Assembly (NCBI GenBank): GCA_038030265.1
Contig: CM075939.1
Coordinates: 44,373,253-44,437,252, forward strand
Origin: Corythucha ciliata
Lineage: Eukaryota; Arthropoda; Insecta; Hemiptera; Tingidae
Length of the DNA: 64,000 bases
Direction of reading: 5' to 3'
Below are positions 21,751 through 33,239 of this stretch, piece by piece. Under the pieces are notes generated by a model. That model did not search any database, had not been told where the DNA came from, and was given only the letters and a program-made list of their open reading frames with translations. Position 1 is the stretch's first letter, and every line of letters begins with the position of its first letter. The position numbers were made by a program, and so were the translations under genes.

Positions 21751-23120
21751 CATGAGCCACGACAGTGCCCAAAGTCTTAAAATTTGCAACATTTTAAAAT
21801 TAAATATGCATGACATTGGAATTTTCCTGGCTGAATATTCGCGATAGTGAGAGTTTTACGTCTCTTTTCATCATTTAATTCACTCAATGAAGTTTAGGGC
21901 ATTTTTTTTTTTTTTTTTTTACCGGCCGTGAATTTCGAGCAAGCCAACGCTGACAGCACTCGAATCCTGACGAGTATCCGTGAAATTGCAGCATTCTGAA
22001 GGCAAAAATCCGTGAAATCAGAAGTTTACTGTATGAATATTCGCGATATTTGAAGGTTGAAAGTAGCTTGATAAAATTTGATTGCTTAGTTTCCTGTCTT
22101 CATTGTACTAGTTAAGAGTCCTATAAGTAAAGTAAAATTGCAGTTTTGAGACCATTTTTGTACCAGTTGGTCAATGTTGGCATTGTTGTTGGGATTATTG
22201 CTGAAACTCAGGCTAGCAGTAACTAGAGATATTGTGGTTTTTTCAAATTTTGGTTTTAATTTGAGCAAAACAAATTAATTTCGGGCTGAATGCCGCGAAA
22301 TTAAAAAGTTTCAGGTCTTCGCGGGCGTTAATTTAGACCAATTTTCATGTTTTGGGTCCTTTTCTGCGGCACCGGATCATCTGCAAGATTCCGAGATGAA
22401 TTGAAGTTGCAGGTATACCCGGGCTAACGATCCTTGGGGGGTGCGGCTATTACTAAAGATCAAAGGAAACATAGCCAGAACATTTGAATTTCCGGGTTTA
22501 AAGCTGTCGTGAAACAGGAATTGTCAATGGTCTGTCAGTGGTGTGGGTATGTGGTTTCTACGGTCGAAAAGGAGTGTTTCAGGGCTGAGGAGTGAGTAAG
22601 GGTGTCGCTTCTTTAGATTTCAGATCAGCCCTAAGCTTCCAATTTCTAAAATCCCAATGTGGATCGATTCCGTGGTGTCATCGGGAGCATTCCTGCCGAC
22701 TTTCTAGAAGTGATATTCACATTTCGGGGGCAGGAAGCATCTATAGGCCTTGAAATGGTCGATAATTGTGTCAAATGTTCAGTTTCTGGGTTAAGGTACT
22801 GCTCACGGGACCAAAAGACATGATTCTGAGGCGAAATTTTCAAATTCCAGGCCATGAAGTCGCCATTTCCGATCAAGCAGTGAACAAATTCAGTGCCCCG
22901 ACAGATTTCTGGCTTCACGGTAAAATGTGCACTCTGTCTTTATTTGGCTTTGTGCTCGTGCTTAAATTTATACTAAACGATGAAGATGTTTGGGACAGGA
23001 CCCACCACGAACAATTGCATCGAGTGTGCGGCCCAGTCTCCGTTTCGAGCTCAGACCTTCAGCCACCAGAGCTAATCGGTCCCGGCAATTGAGACGAAGT
23101 ACGGAGCCAATGGACGGCCC
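21750..23120. other. No gene seen
   Basis: Mostly non-repetitive AT-rich DNA. The open frames at 22646-22918 and 22766-23092 overlap on opposite strands with no family resemblance. Confidence 0.4.
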
Positions 23121-23129
23121 CTCGCCCAT

Positions 23130-24420
23130 CAAAACAAAAATGAAAACAAAATCACTTACTTGCGGCGAAAATGGGGAAAAACGCTATTTCGCGGCTAAAC
23201 TAGAGAAATTTGCTAATTTCCGGCTCAAATTAAAAAAAAAACGTCAATTCGCTATTTCTGGAAGCAACTTTGGGGCTAAATAAATTGAGGAAAACGCTAA
23301 AATACAGCTAAAATTGTGAAAACACGTAAATAGGCCGGATGAAACCGATACTTCGCGGCAAAGCGATGAAAAAAACGCTCACTCACCGTTTTTGGGATTA
23401 AACTTCCAGACCAAAATTGAGAACACTAAACGCTGGTTCACTCAGCGTGGAAGCCATTTTACTGCTTCCGGCTAAATTTAGAATAGAACTCTAATGTACA
23501 CTGTTCTGTGGAATAAAGTTTTTAAAAATCCCTAGTACACGAATAGAAGTGAAAAAACGGCCAATGCACGTATAAAATGGAGAAAAAAATCGCTAATTCA
23601 CCGGATAAAAAGTAACATTCACGACTGTAATGAGTCACAATTGTCAATTACAGACCAAAATTAGGAAAAATGTTAACTCGTGGCTGAAAATTGATGAAAC
23701 GCTAATTCGCGGCTAGCTGTGAGATGAAGCGCTGAATTCGTGGCTAACATTTAAAAATACGCCAAATCACGGCCACAATAGAGAAAAAATGCCCGTTCAC
23801 GGTTAAAATTCCGAAAAATGGCTAAATCTTGGCTAAAAATCACTGATCCATGTCTAAAATAGAGAAAAACGCAACTTCACGCGCTAGAATAATTTGAGAA
23901 GAAGCGCTGTTTCACGGCCAAAATTGATAAAAGCGTTTGTTCGAGGCTAAAATCGATAAAATGCCAATTCTCGGTGCCAAAACAGCGCGCAGCGCCTTTT
24001 CTAATCTTTCCACTGTTGACTTGCCCCCAAAACAGCAGAATGGTGCTATTTATCAATTGTAGTCGCCAACTTATTCCATAGGCCATTAGAAAAGCAGGTA
24101 TAAGAGGTTCTCATTAAATTTTAGCCGCGAAGTTGCCTTTAGATATACCACGAATTTGTGAAAATCGTTTAATCGGCGCTAAAATTAGGGGAAAATCGCG
24201 TATTATATTGATAAAATTCGATAGTCACGGTCGAAATGGTAAAAAACGCTAGTTCACGGCAAAAATTAAGAAAACGTCAATTCGTGAGTTCCGAAGCTTC
24301 ACGGTTAAAATTGACAAATAGTGCTAATTAACAGCTAAAATTAAAAACCCATCGCTAATTTTTGGCTTGAATTGTGAAAAGCTCTAATCTGCGGATAAGG
24401 TGTAGAAAAAGGGAGGAAAT
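23130..24420. repeat. Degenerate ~30-bp minisatellite
   Basis: Repeated CGCTAATTCGCGGCTAAAAT-like units with AAATTGAGAAAAA spacers and occasional longer units containing CTTCTGGAAGCAACTT. Confidence 0.65.
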
Positions 24421-24591
24421 AATGAGTTTTGCACCCCCAAAAAAGACCCCCTCACTTGCCGACTGCTGGGGTTCGCTGTATTTTGTATAAACACTCATTT
24501 TTTGGTCGAAATTAATTCGAGCCCGGTTTTCAGGTTACACTGTGAGTATCTAGTTGGCTACAGTACAGAGGATTGATATGAGTCTTAATTT

Positions 24592-24612
24592 GTTGTCTTT
24601 ATTTATTTTTTA
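24592..24612 (-). terminator. Polyadenylation signal shared by the ZF loci (ZF1 copy)
   Basis: The minus strand reads AATAAATAAAGACAAC followed by AAATTA and a TCATATCAATC block. The same block lies behind ZF2 (about 25961), ZF3 (38188), ZF4 (53681) and ZF5 (61195), in each case 100-150 bp after the coding end. It contains the AATAAA hexamer and is the best candidate for the 3' processing site. Confidence 0.55.
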
Positions 24613-24718
24613 TGAAAAAACATGGGTTATCCGCTTGGGTTATCCGAATGACATGAGAATGGACCTATTGAGGGTGTTTGTAGCCCCAATATTGTGCGTT
24701 GTGTAATCAAGACAATGT

Positions 24719-25366
24719 TTACTGGTCGGTGTGCTTTCGAAGATGTCCATTAAGATGGCTTTTTTGGGTGCCCTTGTAGTCACAGTGTGGGCAATTGTAG
24801 GGTTTTTCGCCGGAGTGCTTTCGATTATGAGTATCAAGGCTAGATTTAAAGGCGCACCTGTACTCACAATGTTCACACTTGAAGGGCTTTTCGTCGGTGT
24901 GCTTTCGAAGGTGCTCAATAGTTTTATTATTAGTGGCGGACAATGTTTCCTAGTCGGTGTGCTGTCGAAGATGTCTATCAAGATGGCTTTTTTGGGTGCC
25001 CTTGTAATCACACTGTGTGCACTTGAAGAGCTTTTCACCGGTGTGCGTTCGAACATGACGAATAATTCGGTACTTTTGGGTGCAGTTGTACTCACAGTGC
25101 TCGCAATTGAAGACTTTCTCGCCGGTGGCGGCGGTGGCGTGGGTTTGAACAATATGTTCGTTAAGTTCACTTTCCGTGTCGCATTTGAAATGACATATTG
25201 GGCTTGGGCAAACGAAGGTCCTTCCGGCGGTGTGCTCTTGAAGAATATGATAAATAAGATCGCTCATTAGTGAGCACTCGTATTCGCAGTAATAACATGA
25301 AAACGTATCCATTAATGGTTCCAAGATACCAACGTCAGGGAAAATACTCGTAAGGGAATGGCTCAA
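24719..25366 (-). CDS. C2H2 zinc-finger protein, locus ZF1, with in-frame stop and duplicated tail
   Basis: Likely a DNA-binding nuclear protein. From ATG 25366 (or ATG 25312, which matches the paralogues) it encodes the family's N-terminal finger [18 protein letters not shown], a variant second finger ([10 protein letters not shown]...NEHIVQTH) and two canonical fingers joined by TGEK, then RQHTD and TAG at 24952-24950. The same frame stays open beyond the TAG for two more fingers (CEHCEYRC and CPHCDYKG) and ends HTDQ-TAA near 24719. The TAG and its next bases (GAAACATTGTC) match the sequence after the second end (TAAACATTGTC), so the whole 3' end is duplicated. The product is probably the shorter, four-finger protein. 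The 3' flank has AATAAATAAAGACAAC on the minus strand near 24600. Confidence 0.75.
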
Positions 25367-25379
25367 GCGGCTCTGAGGA

Positions 25380-25510
25380 GTCCGAACTGACGGTCTACCG
25401 GTAAAACTGCACTATTTAAAAGTGAGAGCGAAGTGTAACGGAAATGAAAACAAAATCCTATTAATGTTGTTTTAAAAAGTGAACAAAGGGCCTCGAATGG
25501 GGAATAACTT
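25380..25510 (-). promoter_or_regulatory. Conserved upstream block, ZF1
   Basis: Carries the family upstream wording (CACTTCGCTCTCACTTTTA, GGTAGACC, AGGCCCTTTG) found before all five ZF loci. This copy has ATTAAT in place of the TATA-like word seen at ZF3-ZF5. Confidence 0.4.
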
Positions 25511-26044
25511 GCACATTTTTTCAAGCACTGGTGTTTGTTGAAGAGCTATAGGGCTCTTCCTCACATTAAACACTGAAATCAATCAAGCTTTTTTTTAAAG
25601 AATTTTTTTTTATACATTCATAGCGGGGGTTTTGTTACGTCAAAGGTCATTCAATCAAATGGATAGTGTATGGATGGGCGGGGGGGTAAGACGCGTTTTC
25701 AGGGGGAACATTTTTCTCGTCATTTGTAAACAAGAAATTTTACAGTTCTCTCAAATGACCATTGATGTCATTTCCCCTTGCTTGCTTCTAAAGGGTCCGA
25801 GCCCGCGACTGTGACTTAGTCCCCCGCGAGTTGTAGTTTTCCTTGGCCCACGTTCTTTATTTGTTGGTGCTGTTATTTTGTTATATGGTTGAAAAACTCG
25901 TTTTTTCGGAAGAAATGAAATGGAGACTTCAGATTGATATGACACATAATTTTGTTGTCTTTATTTATTTTAATTTAAATAACATAGGATTGAACATTTA
26001 TAGAGCTGTAGGGGGCATTTGTAGCCCAAATACTATTGTATGAT
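25511..26044. other. Spacer between ZF1 and ZF2, with ZF2 3' flank
   Basis: 25790-26044 is the family 3' flank of ZF2, including GACACATAATTTTGTTGTC and minus-strand AATAAA at about 25965. 25511-25790 is non-repetitive with no gene. Confidence 0.5.
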
Positions 26045-26422
26045 GTAAACAAGGCAATATTTTACTGGTCGGTGTGCTTCCGAATGCGATGATTGTCGAA
26101 ATTGTTCTTTTTGCTCTTGTAGTCACTAGAGTGGGTTTCTCGCCTGATGTGTGTGCTTTCGAAGACGGTGAACTAGTTGGCGCTTGTGGAAGCACTTTGA
26201 AGTCACCGTGAGCGCAATTTATTAAGGGTCGTATACGTCGGAGTACTTTCGAAGATGTTCATTAATTTCACTGTCTGGGTCGCATTGAAACTCACAGCAG
26301 AAGAAGGGAAGCCCGCTGTTGTACTTTTTAACAATACGATAAACTGGTCCGGCTATTACTGAGCATTGGCACCCGTAGCCTCCCGTGCCCTCGCCGGCCC
26401 CGTAGCCTCGATACCTATCCAT
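26045..26422 (-). pseudogene. Decayed C2H2 zinc-finger paralogue, locus ZF2
   Basis: It has the same upstream block, start region and tail as the other ZF loci, but is broken. The first finger is replaced by a glycine-rich stretch (RGYGAGEGTGGYG) and has lost its histidines. The second finger (CCEFQCDPDSEINEHLRKY) is partly kept, and a TAA follows at about 26222. Downstream, finger fragments appear in different frames (CAHGDFK; FHKRQLVHRLRKHT; KKNNFDNHRIRKHTDQ) without their cysteines. The family tail HTDQ-TAA and 3' flank are still recognisable. No functional product is expected. Confidence 0.8.
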
Positions 26423-26799
26423 TATAGTTTTGAGATACCAGGGAAAAAACTCGTAAGAGATGGATCAAGCAGTTGTGAGGAGTCCGAATTGTCCGTCCAC
26501 CGGTAGAACACTAATTGAAAGTGAGAGCAAAGTGTGAAACGAAAATGAAAAAAAAAATCATATCTTTTGTGATGTATTTTAAAAAGTGAGCAAAGGGCCT
26601 CGAATTAGGAATGTTTTTCTTTTCTTATCTAAGAGCAGGGAGATATTTTGTTTTACTACATAGTGGATGGGGGGAGTTATTCAGAACAGACGTCCTTGGA
26701 TGATGCTCCGGGGGGAGTTGCAGAATCTTTCAGTCAATCCGGTAACCATTAATTTCAATAAATTAAACGTCTAACGGGCTGAAATTCCGGTCAATAACT

Positions 26800-27590
26800 T
26801 TGAATGAATGTACGCTACGGTATTTAAAGTTTACGAATGAATTCGTAATATTCGCCCATTTTTCTGCAATTTCAATTGAACGCTATCAAAGCCCTATTTA
26901 CCAGGACTGGTTTTTGATGAAAAAAGACCGATTTTACGTCGACTTTTCTCGGTTTCTGTGTTTAGAAAGAAGTTAGTACTCATCCCACATTCATCACGGC
27001 TAAACTTGTGGACAACTGTTCATTCACTGCTGAAATTGTGAAAAAGTGCCTAATTCGCTGTTCTTTGGGCATGTATACGGACCTTGAAAACTGAGGGAAA
27101 GCAGATCCATGATTTCGTCAAGGGGCGGGGGAGGGGCTAGACTGAAATTCTCCCACCCCTGACTGATATTCCCAGGTAAAATTGAGAAAAAGCGCTCATT
27201 CGTGGCTAAAATTGAGAAAATGCGTCAATTCGTGGTTTCTGATTCAATTTCCTGGCCAAAATTGAGACAAAAACGCTGGTGTGTTGTTCCGGCGAATCCG
27301 CGACTTAAGTCGAGAAAAGCGCTAGGTAATTCATATTTAAAAGTTGGAAACATCGCTCATTCGCCGCAGAAATTGAGAAAAAACGTCAACTATCCGCTAA
27401 AATTGAAATGAAAACACGCTAACTCGTGGCTAAAATTAATGAAAAGCTCTAGTTCACTGCTAAAATTGAGAAAAAGTGGTCATTAAGCGATCAAGTAAAT
27501 AGCCATATTGGGGTTGAAAGAGCTACAGGCATGAAATTGTTTTTGGAAGCGCCAAATTCGCGAAATTGATCCATTAAAAAGTGCCAAATC
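26800..27590. repeat. Degenerate ~30-bp minisatellite
   Basis: Clear units from 27000 to 27500 (CGCTCATTCGTGGCTAAAAT, AAAATTGAGAAAAAG). 26800-27000 is unassigned. Confidence 0.6.
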
Positions 27591-28065
27591 ACGAAATTTT
27601 ATTTTTTGGAAGAACCAAGTCCTTGAATTCGGTAATTTGGGCAAGCAAAGGATGATAAGGGGCGTCGTTGAGATTTCCGCTCCGGGCCCCGATAGATGGA
27701 GCGTGGTGGTCCGCCTTTGATCCTGCTATCGCATAATCCATTATGAGGCTCCGGCGGCTTCGTGTGGCTGTTCCTGGCGGTGCGTGGAGGAGCCCTCGTG
27801 GCACGGGCACGAAGTATGAAGTGAGGGGGAAAAAGAGAGAGAGAGAGTGAGAGAAAAACAAAAAACATTTATTTTATTTCTCTTTTCATCTCTTCTGGTA
27901 CAATTTGTCTTATCCCCCTCCCTCGCCCAAATATATTTATAACATTTTGCCGCCACTTGAAATTTGCCGCCCAGGGCTCTGGCCCCGGTAGTCCCTCCCC
28001 CCCCCCAAGATCCGGACCTGGCGGACCCTATACCTAACGGAGCCTAATCTCCAAAAGGCCCCTAA
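27591..28065. other. Non-repetitive GC-richer stretch, no gene seen
   Basis: Contains GAGATTTCCGCTCCGGGCCC, which resembles 31455-31480 and 60070-60095, and a GA-rich microsatellite (27830-27860). Overlapping open frames on the minus strand are low-complexity and unassigned. Confidence 0.35.
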
Positions 28066-28069
28066 TTCT

Positions 28070-28640
28070 CTATAAAATGAACAAGAAATATAATTTTTAC
28101 ATTGCGTTAAACTTACGTAGCGTTTTCTCTATTTTACCCAAGAATTATGCTCTATTGCCACACCATATCCGCCAATTACCATTTATGCCGCGATTTTCAC
28201 AATATTATCCGCAAGTGACTAATTTTTGATAACTTTACCCGCAAATCAGCGCTTTTCTCAATTTTGACCGGGTGTAAAGTTTTTCCCAATATCGGAAACG
28301 GATTATTAGTTTCGCCCGGCACCTAGCCCCCCCCCTCCCCCCGAATTCACACTTTTTCTCCACTTTAGCAGCAAATTAGCGTTTTTGTTCTGTGAATTAG
28401 CGATTTTTCATAATTTTTTATGAGTTGGCGTTTTCCTAAAATTCAGCTGAAATTAGCAGGGCTATTTTAGCGGGAAATCACCACTTTGCTCAGTTGGAGC
28501 TGAAAATTATCGTTTTTCCCAAGTTTTCCTAAATATCAGCCGCAAACGCTATTCATTTTCAATAAATTTACGCTCACAAGACTTCTTTTTGCGCGCTCTA
28601 CCCCCCCCCCCCCCACTTTGAGGAAAAACTGTGGATACCA
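28070..28640. repeat. Degenerate ~30-bp minisatellite
   Basis: TTAGCGnTTTTC...ATTTTAGCCG units on the plus strand, broken by two long C runs (28328-28341 and 28600-28615). Confidence 0.55.
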
Positions 28641-28757
28641 CTTCGCGTGAGTGTCGACTACAGGTTCGAGCTATTTCGCTGATATTTTGAACAAAAACAT
28701 GCAATTTTGTGCATTTTCATCTCAAAATCTAGCAAATGTCCTGGTGAATTGCGGTGG

Positions 28758-28765
28758 GGTATAGG
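28758..28765. repeat. 8-bp target-site duplication, left (GGTATAGG)
   Basis: GGTATAGG directly before CAGGGGCGGGC; identical to 31847-31854. Confidence 0.9.
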
Positions 28766-31700
28766 CAGGGGCGGGCAAGATACTTGAATATTTAAAATAC
28801 TTTGTATTTTAAATACAAAATACGTATTTTGTAATTGTATTTAAGTACTTTTGGAAAAGTATATTTGTATTTCTGTATTTAAAATACATTTTTGAAAGTA
28901 TTTTGGGCTTTGTATTTGAAATACATTTTCAAAAGTATTTTGTATTTCACACTCAACGAAAATACAAATACAAATACTTTTAATTTCAACGTTCTTTAGT
29001 TTCCACTTCTTCGCCACCATTCACCAGTATAACCTAACTTAGTGACACCATATTTGGCATAAAAACCCGGTGTAATAACAGCCTTCGATTGACGTTTTCA
29101 TTTTTCGAAAAAGTGGAGAGGGAAGGTTAGTCATGGTGGGAGGTAGAAGTTCCGAATTCCTTGTTAGCACAACTGCCGCAAAAATGATGCTAGCGGATGG
29201 AAACTTGGCACAAAAATGGATCATACAGAGCCCTAGCCTACAAGTACACAAAGCTGTACAAGTAAACAAAACTCGTGGCAATTATTGCGAAAAACAACGC
29301 TAATTCGAGTTTAAACTGGACCAAAATGGCAAATTCACAACTCAAATGGCGAAAAATCGCCTATTAATAAAAAAAAAGAGAATAGATAATGTGCTAATTC
29401 GCTGCAAAATTATCAGAAAACGCTATTTCACAGCTGAAATGAAGAAAAATCAATAATGCGCGGCTGATAAAAATCAATTATCGATAAAAATCGATAATCT
29501 GTATAGCTTCTTAAGGAATCGAGGCTCAAACTGAGAAACAGCGCTAATCCGTAGAAAAAAATTGCTCACGCCGGCTAGAACCTAAAAAAAGTACGCGGCT
29601 AGAATTGACAAAAATATTAATTAGCGGGGCCAACTTTAAGAAAAACACTAATTTTCAACTCAAACTGAGAAAAAATTGCTAATTGGCTGCTAAAAAATTG
29701 CTAAACTGCAGCTGAAAATGAGGAAAACGCCAAATCGTGGCTAAAACGGAGGAAAATCGCCAAACAAACGAAAGAATCCCTACCGCACTGCTAAAATTGA
29801 TTAAAAGCGCTAACCAGTAGCCAAAATTGGTTTAAAGTTGTAGCGTGCCAACAGCTAACAAACCTCCATTTTTATTTTAAAAAATAACAAATATTATGTT
29901 AAAAAAACAACATAAGTCAGTTTGATCGCGAGTTCGTATTTTCCCAATTTTTCATTGTCGTTATAAAAAAGATCTCTAAATTTTTCGTTGGCCGTTATTT
30001 TGTAGACCGAAGAGAGCGCGACCCACAAAGTCACTAAACCTTGAAAAATTGACAAAACACAAATGCGTAGCTTCTGTTCTAGGCTAAAACTAAACAATAA
30101 ACGCTAATCCATAGCAAACATTGAAGGAAAAACGCCAACGTGGGACTGAAGTGTAAAAAAAAACCAGCTAATATTGAAAAATTCACTATAATTAGCCTGT
30201 CATATACATATAAATAAAAACTCACGTTTTCAGCTCAAATTGGGAAAAAGTGTTATTCCCGGCTAAAATTTGAGGAAATCACGAATTCGTGGCTGAAAAA
30301 TTAAGGTAATTAGCGAATTCACAGATTAGAAACGTTTCAAAGCAGCTAAAGTTGAAAAAAACGCGAATTTACGGCTAAAATAGAGGAAAATAATCGCGGA
30401 TAAAGTGTGTTGGAATTTCTAATTCCGCCTTCTGACGACAACTTTGTGGCTAAAATCGATGTAAACGGCAAATTCATGGTTATAAGTAAAAGAAAAATCA
30501 CGGATTCACGGCTATAACTGAGTTGAAGCCCTATTCCACATATAATTAAAATTGAAAAAAATCAGTAATTATTCTGGCTAGAATAAAGAGAAAAGTTAAT
30601 TTTCAGCCTAAATTGAAACAAAAAGTGCTAATTCACTGTCAAAAATGGAAGAATTGCCGATTTGCAGTAAAAATATCGGAAAACGCCAATTCTTGGCTAA
30701 AATGAACAAAATTCGCTAACACACGGGCTAGAAATAGCTACTGCACTGCTAAAATTACGAAAAAGCGCTAATTTACGGCTAAAATTGAGACAAATTTAAA
30801 TTTACGTCAAAAATTGGAAATACGTTAATTCGCGGCTTCCTCGGGAGACTTTGAGGCTAAAATTGAGAAAAAGCGCTAATTTATGGCTATGAGTGAAAAA
30901 CTCGCAAATTCGCGGCTAAAAATGAGACGAAATCGCTATTCCGCAGTGTATGGTTACGGTGAACAAAAAATGCTAATTTGTGGTAAACATTTCGAAAATT
31001 TTACGGCTAATATTGAGTAATTTTCAGCTCATACTGTGTAAACCGCTAGAAATAATCGCTACTTTGCTGCTAAAATTGTGGAAAACGCCAACTCGAGGAA
31101 AGTTAAAGAAACATCGCTGATTCACAAGATACCAAATCTACTTTGCTGCTAAAGTTGGGGAAAAGCGCATATTTATGTCTATATGGTGGGGAGGATTACC
31201 CTCTAATCAGTTGCTAATTTGCGGCGAAAAGCGGTAAGTTGCTGTTAAAGTTGACAAAAAGCACTCATTCGCGGCTAAAATGGAGAAATTCGCAGTTTAA
31301 ATTTGGCATAAGCGCTGTTTAGCGGATAGACTGTGGAAATAGCGGTAATTTGCCTACAATATATGGAAAAGGCCATGGCTAAAATTAGGAAAAGGCCTTA
31401 GAGGTTACCAATAGAGGTTTTATGTATATTTAGAGACTTTTAGGGGCCTCTTAAAGATTTCCGCACCGGCCCCCGATATAGGTCCACCAGTGACCTCACC
31501 TCCTTTTCAGCTCACGATCCACCAGTGCTCGCCGGTTCGGTACTGAATACTTGGTGACAACTTGCCTACTTTTTTTTGCGCATCGCGGCGCAGCGCCATT
31601 TCGCGCTGCTACATTTTGTCAACTTGTCTATTGAAGGACCTGATATTTTTGAATTAATTATTTTTCGTGTTTTTCGCACTATCTGCCGTCGAAATCGAAT

Positions 31701-31846
31701 TTTTGAAAAGTATTTTAAATTGTATTTGTATTTTATTCAAAATACAATTCAAAAAGTATTTGTATTTCAGTATTTAAAATACATTTTTGAAAGTATTTTG
31801 GGCTTTGTATTTAAAATACATTTTCAAAGTATTTTGCCCACCCCTG
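28766..31846 (-). mobile_element. Non-autonomous hAT-like element, copy B
   Basis: 3081 bp, inverted relative to copy A at 7483-12310. The ends are CAGGGGCGGGCAAGATACTT and the inverse of CAGGGGTGGGCAAAATACTT, with the same AAATAC-rich subterminal zone and perfect 8-bp duplications. The interior is the same minisatellite order as copy A but without VAC14. The former VAC14 target reads ACTCAA-TATTAG near 31040. Extra material near the right end (about 31390-31500, including CACCGGCCCCCGATATAGG) is missing from copy A. No transposase frame. Confidence 0.87.
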
Positions 31847-31854
31847 GGTATAGG
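31847..31854. repeat. 8-bp target-site duplication, right (GGTATAGG)
   Basis: Second copy, directly after GCCCACCCCTG. Confidence 0.9.
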
Positions 31855-32394
31855 TATACGCCTGTCTGATGAGAGGGGTGGGGGTCGGTGGCGCCGAAAC
31901 GATTTTATCTGAGGTGTAGCAGAATTCTGGGAAAAGGACCTGCCCACCTCTCGGGATGTTCAGACTCAGACGGGTGGGAAATTAGACTCACCCCAAATAG
32001 ACAATTGGCCTAAAATACAATTCTGAACGCCATTGAAACTGGCTAAACTTACAATTCATGCACCCCAAACGCCATAAAAATTGCAATCTTCAAAGTGTTT
32101 CCGTCTAAAAATGGTCAAACTGTTCACTTCGCGCCCTGTTAAATTCATCCCTTTAAATAGCGGTAGAACTGACCGACCAGGCCATAAAAGGGGCTGCTGG
32201 CCCTAATAACAATTCACGCCCCCCCCCCCCGCCGCAATGGCTAAATTGACAGATACGGCATTGAAAAATGACCATTCGCGTTCTAAAAATGGACAAATTC
32301 GCCTTAAAAATGCCTGAACTGACGATCCGTGCCCTAACGATCATCAAAATGACTATTCATGCACTAAATATTGTAAATTCAGTCAGTGATGAGA
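31855..32394. other. No gene seen
   Basis: Loose repeats with CTAAATTGACAATTCACGCC-like wording and a C run (32220-32231). No coding signal. Confidence 0.4.
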
Positions 32395-33235
32395 ATTAGA
32401 GTGTGTACTAAAAACTCTCACAATTTCGTCCTGTAAACTGTCAATTTCACCCTGAAAAGCCTCAATTTAGCTCCAGAAACTGTCAACTTTGTCATAAATA
32501 ACTGTCAATATTGCTCCAGAAACTGTCAATTTCGTCCTGTGAAATGTAAATTTCCAGTTGATACGATTATATCAATGTCGGCCTAACACTGTCAATTTTG
32601 TCCTATAAAGTTGTTAATTTCGTCAATGAAACTGTCAATTTCTTCCTATCAAGGTCAATTTAGGTTTCGCATCTGCCAATTTCATCCTAGAAACTGTCAA
32701 CGGATTTAGGAAACTGACGGTTTCTAAGCCCCTTCACAGGAAACAGTCGAGTGCTAGAAACCATCAATTTCATCGTTCAAAGCTGTCAATTTTGCCCTAT
32801 AAACTGTCGAGCAAACGTTCAAATCTGTCGATATCGCCATGGAAACCGTCAATTTTGTTCTTCAAACTGTCAATTTCATCTTGGAAACTGTTAATTTCGT
32901 CTTTTTTAAACTGTCAATGTCGTCCATAAATTGTCAATTTCGTCATATAAACTGTCAATTTCGTCCTTGAAACTGTCAACTGGCATTTGTCCTTGAAACT
33001 GTCAACTGGCATTTGTCCTTGAAACTGTCAACTGGCATTTGTCCTTGAAACTATCGATTTCAATTTTGCAAATGTCAATTTTTTCATCCAAACTGTCAAT
33101 TTAGTCCTAGAAACTATCAATGGGCATTTGTCTCGGAAACACTCTAACATTCTAGAAACTGTCCATTTTGCCCAGGAAATTTTAAAAGTCGTCAAAACGT
33201 CGTCCTAAAACTCCCAATTTCATCCTGTGAAGTGA
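32395..33235. repeat. Minisatellite with ~21-bp unit
   Basis: About forty degenerate copies of AAACTGTCAATTTCGTCCTG. A perfect short higher-order repeat (TGGCATTTGTCCTTGAAACT) occurs three times in a row near 32975-33050. Distinct from the ~30-bp family. Confidence 0.8.
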
Positions 33236-33239
33236 CATT

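Noticed and set aside
22985..23095. tRNA-like wording on the minus strand (TTAGCTCTGGTGGC followed by GCTCGAAACGG)
   Set aside because: The A-box resemblance is imperfect, the B box is poor and no cloverleaf could be drawn; not called a tRNA or SINE.
24731..25270. Long plus-strand frame opposite the ZF1 gene (and similar ones opposite ZF3, ZF4 and ZF5)
   Set aside because: Shadow of the zinc-finger coding strand; the Val/Gly-rich translation is the complement of TGEKPF-type repeats.
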